NCBI RefSeq assembly: GCF_000959445.1
Contig: NZ_CP009630.1
Span: forward strand, 1,860,001 to 1,924,000
Length of the DNA: 64,000 nucleotides
Direction of reading: 5' to 3'
DNA from: Burkholderia vietnamiensis LMG 10929
GTDB taxonomy: Bacteria > Pseudomonadota > Gammaproteobacteria > Burkholderiales > Burkholderiaceae
The position numbers and the translations under genes are program-made. Below the pieces are notes generated by a model. That model saw nothing but the letters and a program-made list of their open reading frames with translations, searched no databases and was not told the DNA's origin. The stretch's first letter is position 1, and every line of letters starts with the position of its first letter. Below are positions 56,893 to 64,000 of the stretch, one piece after another.

Positions 56893-56922
56893 AAAAAAGG
56901 CGTGCCGCGCGCGGCACGCCTT
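56893..56922 (-). terminator. Rho-independent terminator of the cytochrome P460 gene
   Basis: AAGGCGTGCCGCG (56897-56909) and CGCGGCACGCCTT (56910-56922) form a perfect 26-bp palindrome. On the minus strand the hairpin is followed by a run of T (complement of AAAAAA at 56893-56898). It starts 35 bp after the stop codon of the cytochrome P460 gene. Confidence 0.85.
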
Positions 56923-56957
56923 CGTCGAACTGCGCCAACCGGGCGCGACGGGTCGCG

Positions 56958-57482
56958 TCAAGGCGCGAGCCGCGTGAACACGTAGTCGTAGTTCTTCACG
57001 CGCGCCTGATGACACGCGAAGCACGTCTGGTGCTGCCCGAGATCGGCCGGCACGCCGTTTATGAAGCGCCCGAAACCCCAGCCACCGGTCGCCGCATAGC
57101 GCCGCGAATCCTTCACCATCACCTGCACGGTCGTCGCCTGGCCGGGCACCGTGGCCGGCGCGAACTCGTCCGACTGCTTGCGCTTGTACGCGAGCTTCAC
57201 GAGGATCGTGCCGTCCGGGAACGGCAGCGTCGAACGCTCGAGCGCGCGCATCGCGACGGGGTTGCCGAGCACCACGCGCAGCTCGTCGAGCGGCGCCGCT
57301 TCCTCGGCCGGCGCGACCATCTCCCACTTGCGGTAGCCGGGCGGAATCGTCACGCCGTAGAGCGGCGACGCGGCCGGCTTCGGCTGCTCGGCGAACGCGA
57401 ACGGGCCGCTGGCGATGGCCAGCAGCACGCCCGCCGCCAGCGTGCGATGCACCGCGTGACGCGCCGCCGCACGCGCGCGCAT
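56958..57482 (-). CDS. cytochrome P460-family exported haem protein
   Basis: A 174-residue periplasmic protein. A signal peptide (about 1-31, ending AFAFA-like PFAFA) is followed by a P460 domain: YGVTIPPGYRKWEMVAPA, LRVVLGNPVAMRAL, FPDGTILVKLAYKRK and the haem-attachment CFACHQARVKNYDYVFTRLAP, with the CxxCH motif at the C-terminus. P460 proteins oxidise hydroxylamine or nitric-oxide-related compounds, or bind ligands, with a haem cross-linked to a Lys. Its start shares a base with the stop of the upstream epoxide-hydrolase-like gene (TGATG), so the two are coupled. A strong terminator ends the operon. Confidence 0.88.
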   Translation of the reverse strand: MRARAAARHAVHRTLAAGVLLAIASGPFAFAEQPKPAASPLYGVTIPPGYRKWEMVAPAEEAAPLDELRVVLGNPVAMRALERSTLPFPDGTILVKLAYKRKQSDEFAPATVPGQATTVQVMVKDSRRYAATGGWGFGRFINGVPADLGQHQTCFACHQARVKNYDYVFTRLAP

Positions 57483-58525
57483 CACAGGTGCTCCACGTGC
57501 AGGATCGCCTCGGCGAACGCCTGCGGCGCTTCCTGCGGCAGGTTGTGGCCGATGCCGCCGGTGATCGTCCGGTGCTGGTACTTGCCGGTGAACTTCTTCG
57601 CATACGCGGCCGGTTGCGGATGCGGCGCGCCGTTCGCGTCGCCCTCCATCGTGATGGTCGGCACCGCGATCGTCGGGCCGGCCGCGAGGCGTCGCTCGAT
57701 GTCGTCGTATTGCGCCTCGCCCTGCGCGAGCCCGAGCCGCCAGCGATAGTTGTGGATCACGACCGCGACGTGGTCGGGGTTGTCGAACGCGGCCGCGCTG
57801 CGCGCGAACGTCTCGTCGGAGAACTTCCACTGCGGCGACGCGAGCTGCCAGATCAGCTTGTTGAACGCGTCGCGGTTCTGCGCGTAACCGAGCGCGCCGC
57901 GCTCGGTCGCGAAGTAGAACTGATACCACCACTGCAGCTCGGCCTGCGGCGGCAACGGCTTCTCGTTCGCGGCCTGGCTGCCGATCAGATAGCCGCTCAC
58001 CGACACCAGCGCCTTCACGCGCTGCGGCCACAGCGCCGCGATCACGTCGGCCGTGCGCGCGCCCCAGTCGTAGCCGCCGAACACCGCGCGGTCGATCTTC
58101 AACGCGTCCATCAGCGCGACGACGTCGACGGCCGTCACCGCCTGCTGGCCGTTGCGCATCGTGTCGGCCGAGCGGAACGTCGTCGATCCGTAGCCGCGCA
58201 GATACGGAACGATCACGCGATAGCCGGCCGCCGTCAGCCGCGGCGCGACGTCCGCATAACTGTAGATGTCGTACGGCCAGCCGTGCAGCAGGAACACGAC
58301 GGGGCCGTTCTTCGGGCCGAGATCCGCATACCCGACGTTCAGCAGGCCGGCGTCGATCTGGTGGATCGTGCCGAGCGACGCGGCGCCGGCCGCACCGCTC
58401 GCCGCCGATGTGCCGGGCGCGGGCTGGGCCTGCGCCAGCGAGCCGAAGCCGAGATCCGCGAGGGTCAGGCTGGCGAGGGTCGTACCGAGCAGCAGGCGGC
58501 GACGGGTATTGACGGTTTCAGACAT
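57482..58525 (-). CDS. exported epoxide hydrolase-like alpha/beta hydrolase (TAT signal)
   Basis: A 347-residue hydrolase with the twin-arginine signal NTRRRLLLGTTLASLTLADLG, so it is probably folded before export. The fold has the oxyanion motif FLLHGWPYDIYSY (HGxP), the nucleophile Asp in VFGGYDWGARTADVIAAL, and the catalytic His in GGIGHNLPQEAPQ. An Asp nucleophile after GG-x-D is characteristic of epoxide hydrolases and haloalkane dehalogenases. It is the first gene of an operon with the cytochrome P460 gene, which begins at its stop codon. Opening of an epoxide in the periplasm followed by a haem-protein step is a possible reading; the substrate is unknown. Confidence 0.88.
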   Translation of the reverse strand: MSETVNTRRRLLLGTTLASLTLADLGFGSLAQAQPAPGTSAASGAAGAASLGTIHQIDAGLLNVGYADLGPKNGPVVFLLHGWPYDIYSYADVAPRLTAAGYRVIVPYLRGYGSTTFRSADTMRNGQQAVTAVDVVALMDALKIDRAVFGGYDWGARTADVIAALWPQRVKALVSVSGYLIGSQAANEKPLPPQAELQWWYQFYFATERGALGYAQNRDAFNKLIWQLASPQWKFSDETFARSAAAFDNPDHVAVVIHNYRWRLGLAQGEAQYDDIERRLAAGPTIAVPTITMEGDANGAPHPQPAAYAKKFTGKYQHRTITGGIGHNLPQEAPQAFAEAILHVEHL

Positions 58526-58771
58526 GACTCGTTCTCCAGGGTCGATCGCTAAGAAAAGAGCCCGCGCGGGCGGGCATTCGGAACGGTGTTGGAAGCGCGC
58601 CGCGGTCGCGGCCGAACGCTTGACCGACGTTAATCCGAGCGGCCGCGACGGTTTGTATCCCAACGTATCTGCAATTGCGGATGACACAAGGCGATTCAAA
58701 ATTGCGGGCGCCGCGGCACGATGCGGGCCGCACGGGCGGCCCGCCGCCGTCGAGGCCGGCAGCCGCCGCGC

Positions 58772-60049
58772 TCAAGCGCGCCGCAACGGCCGGAATCCGG
58801 CGCGCACCTCGCGGGCGAACAGCTCCGGCTCCTCCCATGCCGCGAAGTGGCCGCCCTTGTCGACTTCGTTGAAGTAGATCAGGTCGTGATACGCGCGCTC
58901 GGCCCAGCTGCGCGGCGCCTGATAGATCTCGCCGGGGAACACGGTGATCGCGGCCGGCAGCGAGAGGTCCACCGCATTGAAGTTGTTCGAGTGATCCTCC
59001 CAGTAGATCTGCGCGGAGGACGTCGCCGAGTTGGTCAGCCAGTACAGCGAAATGTCGTCGAGAATCTCGTCGCGCGGGATCGACCGTTCGGGCACGCCGC
59101 CGCTGTAGGTCCACTGCGAGATCTTGTCGTACATCCACGCGGCCTGCCCCGACGGCGAATCGGCGAGCGCATAGCCGACCGTCTGCGGACGCGTGACCAT
59201 CATCGCCGAATAGCCGGTGTTGTCGCGATAGAACGTCGCGAGCTGCTCGTAGGCGGCCCGCTCCTTCGCCGACAGCGACGCCGGCGCCGGCGCGTCGGTC
59301 TGCAGCAGCGCCGCGATGTCGGGCGGAACCGTCGCCGGCATGTTCACGTGAATCCCGACGAGCCCCTGCACGCGCTGCATCGCCATCCGGTGCGAGATCA
59401 CCGAGCCGCAGTCGCCGCCCTGCGACACGAAGCGCGTGTAGCCGAGGCGCGCCATCAGTTCACCCCAGGCGCGCGCGATGTGGTCGGAGCCCCAGCCGGG
59501 CTTCGCCGGATGGCCCGAGAAGCCGAAGCCCGGCAGCGACGGCACGACGACGTGAAATGCATCGTCGGCGCTCGCGCCGTGCGCGGTCGGGTCGGTCAGC
59601 GGGCCGATCGCCTTCACCAGCTCGAACACCGAGCCCGGCCAGCCGTGCGTCATGATCATCGGCAGCGCGTTCGCGTGCCGCGACCGCACGTGGATGAAGT
59701 GGATGTCGAGCCCGTCGATCTCGGTGATGAACATCGGGAAGCCGTTCAGCCGCGCTTCGCCCTTGCGCCAGTCGTAGTCGCTGCCCCAGTACTGCAGCAG
59801 CGCCTGCATGCGCGCGAGCCGCACGCCCTGCGATTCGTCGGCGACCGTCTCGCGGCCGGGCCAGCGCGTCGCCGCGATGCGGCGGCGCAGGTCGGTCAGC
59901 GCCCGCTCGGGAATGTGCGCGGTGAACGGCCGTATGCCGGTGTTGCCCGTGGCCGCGTGCAGCGCGGTGGGCAGCATCGCCGATACGCCGGCGGCCATGG
60001 AGGACGCCAGCAGATGGCGACGCAGCGGGGAAAAAGGTGTGGAAGACAT
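58772..60049 (-). CDS. exported epoxide hydrolase with EHN domain
   Basis: A 425-residue hydrolase with a signal-like N-terminus (RRHLLASSMAAGVSAMLPTALHA). An epoxide hydrolase N-terminal (EHN) domain occupies about 38-150 (RPFTAHIPERALTDLRRRIAATRWPG, WGSDYDWRKGEARLNGFPMF). The catalytic domain has MTHGWPGSVFELVKAIGPL (oxyanion), nucleophile Asp in VSQGGDCGSVISHRMAM, and the His in EVDKGGHFAAWEEPELF. It resembles microsomal-type/juvenile-hormone epoxide hydrolase relatives. The gene is 246 bp upstream of the other epoxide hydrolase on the same strand. A separate transcript is likely because of the gap. Confidence 0.9.
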   Translation of the reverse strand: MSSTPFSPLRRHLLASSMAAGVSAMLPTALHAATGNTGIRPFTAHIPERALTDLRRRIAATRWPGRETVADESQGVRLARMQALLQYWGSDYDWRKGEARLNGFPMFITEIDGLDIHFIHVRSRHANALPMIMTHGWPGSVFELVKAIGPLTDPTAHGASADDAFHVVVPSLPGFGFSGHPAKPGWGSDHIARAWGELMARLGYTRFVSQGGDCGSVISHRMAMQRVQGLVGIHVNMPATVPPDIAALLQTDAPAPASLSAKERAAYEQLATFYRDNTGYSAMMVTRPQTVGYALADSPSGQAAWMYDKISQWTYSGGVPERSIPRDEILDDISLYWLTNSATSSAQIYWEDHSNNFNAVDLSLPAAITVFPGEIYQAPRSWAERAYHDLIYFNEVDKGGHFAAWEEPELFAREVRAGFRPLRRA

Positions 60050-60229
60050 CGTTCGGCATCTCCTTTCTTGAAGTGGAAAGTGAACATGCCGCGCGCGCCG
60101 GCGCGCCGTCTGTCGAGCGGGCGCACGCGGTCGTGCGGCGTCGCCCATTTGAAAGGTCCGATGTATCGCGAGTTTGTCCGGTACGTATGCGTTTGTAGCC
60201 GTGCGCCGCGCGGTGCGGTCAAGGTGCGG

Positions 60230-60826
60230 TCAAGGTGCGACCCAGCGCCCGTCGTAGCCGTCGTCGTGCAGCTCGAACAGCGCACGGCGATGGCCGCTGC
60301 GCGCGAGGTCGAGCCAGTCGATGCGCGTCACGGCGACGTCGAGCACGCAGAAGTTCGCGTAGCCGTCGGCGGCGGATGCCGTGTCGGGAGCCGGCGCGAC
60401 ATGCGCGTGCCCGGGCGCGTCGATCGGCGTGCCGGGTCGCAACGGCGCGCGATACAACAGCAACGTATGCGGACGACTCGACGCCCAGATCGCGCGACGC
60501 CGCGCGTCGTCGTCGCAGATCGACGCGCGGCCTTCGACACGGATCTGCACGAGCGCATCGAGATCGGCCGCGACGATCGCGATGCGCGGATCGCGGCGCA
60601 GCTCCGCGACCTTGTCCGAACGCGCATCGGTATGGAACGACAGCCGCTGCTCCGCACGGCTCGCCTGTCGCAGCACGACGGTGCGCACCTTCGGCGCACC
60701 GTCGACGCCGAGCGTCGCGGCCTGCACCATCGTGAACGGCGAGCGCTGCGGCCCGACACCGGATTCGAGGCAGGACCACAGACGGTCGTAGACGTGCGCG
60801 AGCGAGTCGGCAGCTGGAACGGACAT
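60230..60826 (-). CDS. pyridoxamine 5'-phosphate oxidase-like FMN-binding protein
   Basis: A 198-residue protein of the split-barrel FMN-binding fold. RSPFTMVQAATLGVDGAPKVRTVVLRQAS is the FMN phosphate-binding strand, SFHTDARSDKVAELRRDPR the next and VQIRVEGRASI and RIDWLDLARSGHRRALFEL follow the Alr4036-type/PNPOx-like subfamily. It probably binds FMN and could act as an oxidoreductase; true pyridoxamine phosphate oxidases are longer and have a distinct C-terminal signature, so that name is not given. It is convergent with nothing obvious and lies upstream of the epoxide hydrolase gene by 180 bp on the same strand. Confidence 0.8.
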   Translation of the reverse strand: MSVPAADSLAHVYDRLWSCLESGVGPQRSPFTMVQAATLGVDGAPKVRTVVLRQASRAEQRLSFHTDARSDKVAELRRDPRIAIVAADLDALVQIRVEGRASICDDDARRRAIWASSRPHTLLLYRAPLRPGTPIDAPGHAHVAPAPDTASAADGYANFCVLDVAVTRIDWLDLARSGHRRALFELHDDGYDGRWVAP

Positions 60827-60916
60827 GATGGCGCGGCGCGGTTGAGGAATTCGATCGCGCCAGCTTAACCGATCCGCCGGCGCGCTTCCCGCGTGAGCCG
60901 CGGTGCGCCGGGCGGC

Positions 60917-61102
60917 TCAGTTGTAGCCGCGCACCACGGTCGCCGCGGTCGTGTCGCCCGGCGCCGCGGCGAAGCGGCCGAGCACGTCCGCGACGTACTG
61001 CGGCCCTGCGCCGATCTGCGACGACCGATGCGCGGCCGGCCCGATAGCGGCGACGACCGGCGCGGCGCCGGTCGATCCGACGCCGTCGGTGACGATGCTC
61101 AT
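60917..61102 (-). CDS. small hypothetical protein (61 residues)
   Basis: A short frame starting MSIVTDGVGSTGAAPVVAAIG, with a GAGG ribosome site about 9 nt before its ATG. It lies 10 bp after the end of the aminotransferase gene on the same strand, so it could be co-transcribed. The sequence is rich in Ala and Gly and has no signal peptide, membrane segment or recognised motif; the middle part reads GAGPQYVADVLGRFAAAPG. I cannot assign a family. It may be a real small protein or a GC-rich open frame. Confidence 0.4.
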   Translation of the reverse strand: MSIVTDGVGSTGAAPVVAAIGPAAHRSSQIGAGPQYVADVLGRFAAAPGDTTAATVVRGYN

Positions 61103-61112
61103 CGAGGCCGCC

Positions 61113-62312
61113 TCACGCGGCGAGCGCCGCGCGATACGCGCGCACGAGGCGCGCGACGCCTTCCCGGATTGCGTCGACGTCCGGCGCGGCGAACGACAGG
61201 CGCAGCGATGCGGCGTCGACGTGGTCCGCGAAGAACGCCTTGCCCGGCACGAACACGACCTGGTTCGCGATCGCGCGTTGCAGCAGCGCGTCGGACGACA
61301 CGTCGCCGAGCCGCGCCCACACGAACATCCCGCCTTCGGGACGATGGAAGGCGATCGCCGCGCCGAAACCGTCGCGCAGTGCGTCGCACAGCGCGTCGCA
61401 TTTGCGCCGGTAGGCGGCCGTGATGCGCGGCAGATGGCGTTCGAGCGCACCGTCGGCCAGATACTCGGCGGCGGTCGCCTGCGTCCACGGCGTGCTGCAC
61501 AGGTCGACCGTCTGCTTCGCGATCACGCAACGCCGCGCGATCTCGGGCGGCGCGATGGTCCAGCCGACGCGCAGCCCCGGCGCGACGATCTTCGACAGGC
61601 TCGCGAAGTGCACGATCCAGTCGCGTGCGCCGTCGACTTCGCTCGCGAGCGCCAGCATGGACGGCACCGCTTCGCCCGCGAAGCGCAGATCGCCGTACGG
61701 ATCGTCCTCGACGATCAGGAAACGGTATTGCACCGCGAGACGCAGCAGCTTCATGCGCCGCTCGCGGCTGAGCGTCGCGCCGGTCGGGTTCGCGAAGGTC
61801 GGGACGGTGTACAGCAGCTTCGGCCGCGCAATCGCGCCGGCTTCGAGCTGCGACGCGAGGCGTTCGACGTCGAGGCCGTGACCGTCGACGGGAATCGTCA
61901 CGACGTGCGCCTGCTGCAGACGCAGCGCCGCGAGCGTCGCCGGGTATGCCGGCTGTTCGGTCAGCACGACGTCGCCGGGCGCGACCATCACGCGCAGCAG
62001 CAGGTCGAGGCCCTGCTGCGAGCCGGTCGTGACGAGCAGCTCGGCCGGCGTGCAGGCCACGTTGCGGCGCGCCATCAATGCGATCAGCTGCTGCTTCAGT
62101 TCGGCGAGGCCGTCGGTCGGGCCGTATTGCAGGCAGCGGACCGGCTGCGCGTATGCACGCTCGGCGGCCGCGTTCAGGCCGTCGACGTCGAACAGCTCGC
62201 TGGCCGGGTAGCCGCCCGCGAACGAGATCATTCCCGGCTCGGACAGGTATTTGAACAGCTCGCGGATCGGCGAACCGGCGGGATTCTGGAAGGAAGGCGT
62301 GAACGCGTACAT
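61113..62312 (-). CDS. PLP-dependent aminotransferase, class I/II (LysN/MocR-enzyme-like)
   Basis: A 399-residue fold-type I aminotransferase. MISFAGGYPASELFD and LQYGPTDGLAELKQQL are typical of the 2-aminoadipate transaminase (LysN)/aromatic aminotransferase group. The PLP lysine is in HFASLSKIVAPGLRVGW and the preceding VEDDPYGDLRF holds the PLP-ring Asp and the Tyr. GMFVWARL is the terminal substrate-side motif. It transfers amino groups between an amino acid and 2-oxoglutarate. It is a single gene without the GntR DNA-binding domain of MocR regulators. The substrate is unknown; aromatic or branched amino acids are possible. Confidence 0.9.
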   Translation of the reverse strand: MYAFTPSFQNPAGSPIRELFKYLSEPGMISFAGGYPASELFDVDGLNAAAERAYAQPVRCLQYGPTDGLAELKQQLIALMARRNVACTPAELLVTTGSQQGLDLLLRVMVAPGDVVLTEQPAYPATLAALRLQQAHVVTIPVDGHGLDVERLASQLEAGAIARPKLLYTVPTFANPTGATLSRERRMKLLRLAVQYRFLIVEDDPYGDLRFAGEAVPSMLALASEVDGARDWIVHFASLSKIVAPGLRVGWTIAPPEIARRCVIAKQTVDLCSTPWTQATAAEYLADGALERHLPRITAAYRRKCDALCDALRDGFGAAIAFHRPEGGMFVWARLGDVSSDALLQRAIANQVVFVPGKAFFADHVDAASLRLSFAAPDVDAIREGVARLVRAYRAALAA

Positions 62313-62692
62313 GTCGTCGTGAGCTGGATGGCGGCGACGGCCGGGATAGCCGCCGGGGCCGCGCGCCGCGGCGCGCCTGGCGCACGCTGCGCACGCCGCG
62401 GGGAATTCGAGCCACGATTGTCGACAGTCATTAACGCTGCGGCAAACGATATCTACGCACTAGGTCTTGCGGTTTGGTCATCAATTGGCGCGCGGGGAAC
62501 GCGCGCCTTGCGGCGTTGCGAAGCAAGGCCCGGCCGCTCTGACGGACGTGTGCGGCCGGCCGTCGGGCAAGCTGCCACCGGCGACGCCACGGCCGGCCGG
62601 GCCACGGCGCGAGCTCGCCGCATCGTCAGCGGTACGCACCACGACGCAGCATCGGCAAGGCGCGCCGTGCCCCGGCCGCCGGCAAGCGTGCG
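62313..62692. other. intergenic region, no gene seen
   Basis: A 380-bp gap upstream of the aminotransferase gene and downstream of a small gene on the same strand. It probably contains the aminotransferase promoter. A locally AT-richer part is at 62430-62480 (AACGATATCTACGCACTAGG, TTTGGTCATCAATTGG). I see no convincing operator, RNA gene or coding frame. Confidence 0.4.
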
Positions 62693-62881
62693 CTATCCGT
62701 GCGGCGGCGCTATGCCGTCGCGGACATAGCAGGCAATCGCCTCGAGCATGCCGAGGTCGAGGTCCTGCACGCGGTCGGCCCCGAAATGGGCCAACCATTT
62801 GCGCGCAAGCTCGGCATGCGCCGTCGTATGCCCGGTCGCGGCAAGGGCACTCAGGTCTTCCAGTGCTGAACGCTCGTCCAT
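62693..62881 (-). CDS. small hypothetical protein (62 residues)
   Basis: A 62-residue frame starting MDERSALEDLSALAATGHTTAHAELARKWLAHFGADRV and continuing VQDLDLGMLEAIACYVRDGIAPPHG. It is predicted to be mostly helical and soluble, with no signal peptide. Upstream, the complementary strand reads GGAGAAGAC just before the ATG, a good ribosome site (GGAG about 7 nt away). It lies 60 bp after the end of the thiolase gene on the same strand, so it may be co-transcribed with it. I do not recognise the family. Confidence 0.6.
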   Translation of the reverse strand: MDERSALEDLSALAATGHTTAHAELARKWLAHFGADRVQDLDLGMLEAIACYVRDGIAPPHG

Positions 62882-62941
62882 GTCTTCTCCGTGATCCTGA
62901 TGGTGCGGACGCGGCCGGCCGTCGTCGCGGCCGGGCTGCCG

Positions 62942-64000
62942 TCAGACGGCTTCGAGCGCGAGAGCGATGCCCTGCCCGCCGCCGATGCACAAGGTCACGA
63001 TGCCGCGCTTGATGCCGTCGCGGCGCATCGAATGCGCGAGCCGGGTGGTCAGGACGGCACCGGTCGCGCCGATCGCGTGACCGTGCGCGATCGCGCCGCC
63101 TTCGACGTTGATCCGCTCTTCGTCGATGCCGAGCTCGCGCGCGACCGCGATCGGCACGGCGGCAAAGGCCTCGTTGATCTCGAACCGCTCCACGTCGTTC
63201 ATCGACCACCCGGCACGCGCGAGCGCCATCTTCACTGCCGGCACCGGCCCGAGTCCGAACAGGCCCGGCTCGACCGCCCCCACGCCGTACGAGACGAGCG
63301 TGGCGATCGGCTCGATGCCGCGCGTCTCGGCATAACGCCGCTCGGCCACGATCATCGCCGCCGCACCGCTGTTCAGGCCGGGCGCATTGCCGGCGGTGAT
63401 GGTGCCGTCAGCGCGAAATGCGGGCTTCAGCCTCGCAAGCGACTCGAAGTTCGTGTCCGGGCGCGGCTGCTCGTCGCGCTCGAATCGGACGGTCTGCTTG
63501 CGCCCCGCGACCTCGACCGCCACCAGTTCGGCGTCGAATGCCCCACGCGCCTGCGCGTCGGCGAAGCGCCGTTGCGAACGTTCCGCCCAGCGGTCCTGCT
63601 GCTCGCGCGTGATCCCCTTCATCGCGACGAGGTCTTCCGTGTGCCATCCCGAATGCAGGTTGGAGAACGCATCGACGAGGCCATCCACGAGCATGCTGTC
63701 GGCGATCTCGGCATTGCCCATCCGATAGCCCCAACGGCCGCCGCCGAGCAGATACGGCGCGCCGTCCATGTTCTCCATTCCGCCTGCCGCCGCAACCTCG
63801 CCGAAGCCGAGCCAGATGTCCTGCGCCGCATTCGCGATGGCCTGCGCACCGGAGCCGCACACGCGATTGACCGTCAGCGCGGGCACGGTCACGGGAATGC
63901 CGCCCGCGACGGCCGCCTGACGCGCGGGATTCATCTTGTTGCCGGCCTGCACGACGTTGCCCATCACGACCGACGCCAGCTCCGCCGGATCGATCTCGCT
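62942..64000 (-). CDS. acetyl-CoA acetyltransferase (thiolase), 5' end cut by window edge
   Basis: At least 352 residues of a thiolase, missing roughly 40 N-terminal residues beyond position 64000. The acyl-enzyme Cys is in [16 protein letters not shown], the His in the [15 protein letters not shown] motif (HGHAIG where most thiolases have LGHPIG) and the second catalytic Cys in [27 protein letters not shown] is the conserved loop. It condenses two acyl-CoA units or cleaves 3-ketoacyl-CoA, and could serve poly-3-hydroxybutyrate or fatty-acid/ketone metabolism. The small gene at 62693 follows it. No neighbour in the window indicates the pathway. Confidence 0.9.
   Translation of the reverse strand, partial: SEIDPAELASVVMGNVVQAGNKMNPARQAAVAGGIPVTVPALTVNRVCGSGAQAIANAAQDIWLGFGEVAAAGGMENMDGAPYLLGGGRWGYRMGNAEIADSMLVDGLVDAFSNLHSGWHTEDLVAMKGITREQQDRWAERSQRRFADAQARGAFDAELVAVEVAGRKQTVRFERDEQPRPDTNFESLARLKPAFRADGTITAGNAPGLNSGAAAMIVAERRYAETRGIEPIATLVSYGVGAVEPGLFGLGPVPAVKMALARAGWSMNDVERFEINEAFAAVPIAVARELGIDEERINVEGGAIAHGHAIGATGAVLTTRLAHSMRRDGIKRGIVTLCIGGGQGIALALEAV

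Noticed and set aside
60230..60826. Naming this gene pdxH
   Set aside because: It has the FMN split-barrel fold but not the length or C-terminal signature of a true pyridoxamine phosphate oxidase.

Overview
The window is GC-rich, densely packed bacterial DNA with short intergenic gaps and many ATGA overlaps between consecutive genes. Gene content points to Burkholderia, most likely the Burkholderia cepacia complex. The best marker is the convergent rpfF/rpfR pair (40376-43297), the BDSF synthase and its PAS-GGDEF-EAL receptor, which in that complex lies on the second chromosome. The DUF4148 proteins, the Burkholderia-type porin and the many LysR, MFS and ABC genes fit such an accessory-rich replicon. 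No rRNA, tRNA, CRISPR array, integrase or insertion sequence was seen.

Layout. 1-2536: the tail of a FAD oxidoreductase, a coupled periplasmic binding protein and an MFS carrier. 2537-4184: an AT-rich leader, a 40-residue peptide gene with its own ribosome site, a 9-bp hairpin and an M29-type metalloaminopeptidase; this is the best candidate for an undescribed peptide system. 4192-7313: GNAT, a DedA/PAP2/LssY membrane fusion whose phosphatase motifs are lost, and a small zincin. 7604-14833: two two-component systems flanking an MFS gene and an orphan binding protein. 14855-23510: a Liv-type ABC transporter with fused permeases, divergent from a LysR-monooxygenase-CMD-AhpD operon whose genes all overlap. 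23565-28749: a DUF2760-Hsp70-Hsp70 operon, followed by about 1 kb of noncoding DNA with an imperfect repeat of about 190 nt and a clear terminator.

29810-37948: DUF4148, a LysR, a DSD1-type aldolase with an ornithine-cyclodeaminase-family reductase, a MarR-controlled YCII/GST pair with a visible operator and promoter, and a divergent MFS/AraC pair. 38038-43297: a transglutaminase-like exported protein, then rpfF and rpfR. 43969-51020: an apparent 5-oxoproline/D-glutamate locus (cyclase-like protein, MFS carrier, fused 5-oxoprolinase) divergent from a LysR. 51185-55406: a LysR/alcohol dehydrogenase pair with an operator-like inverted repeat, a porin and a LysE exporter. 55450-60049: exported alpha/beta hydrolases, two of them epoxide-hydrolase-like and one overlapping a cytochrome P460 gene. 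60230-64000: an FMN-binding oxidase-like protein, two small proteins, an aminotransferase and a truncated thiolase.

Functions are assigned from motifs and remembered family features only; no database search was possible. Regulatory sites are read from symmetry, consensus and position and should be treated as candidates.
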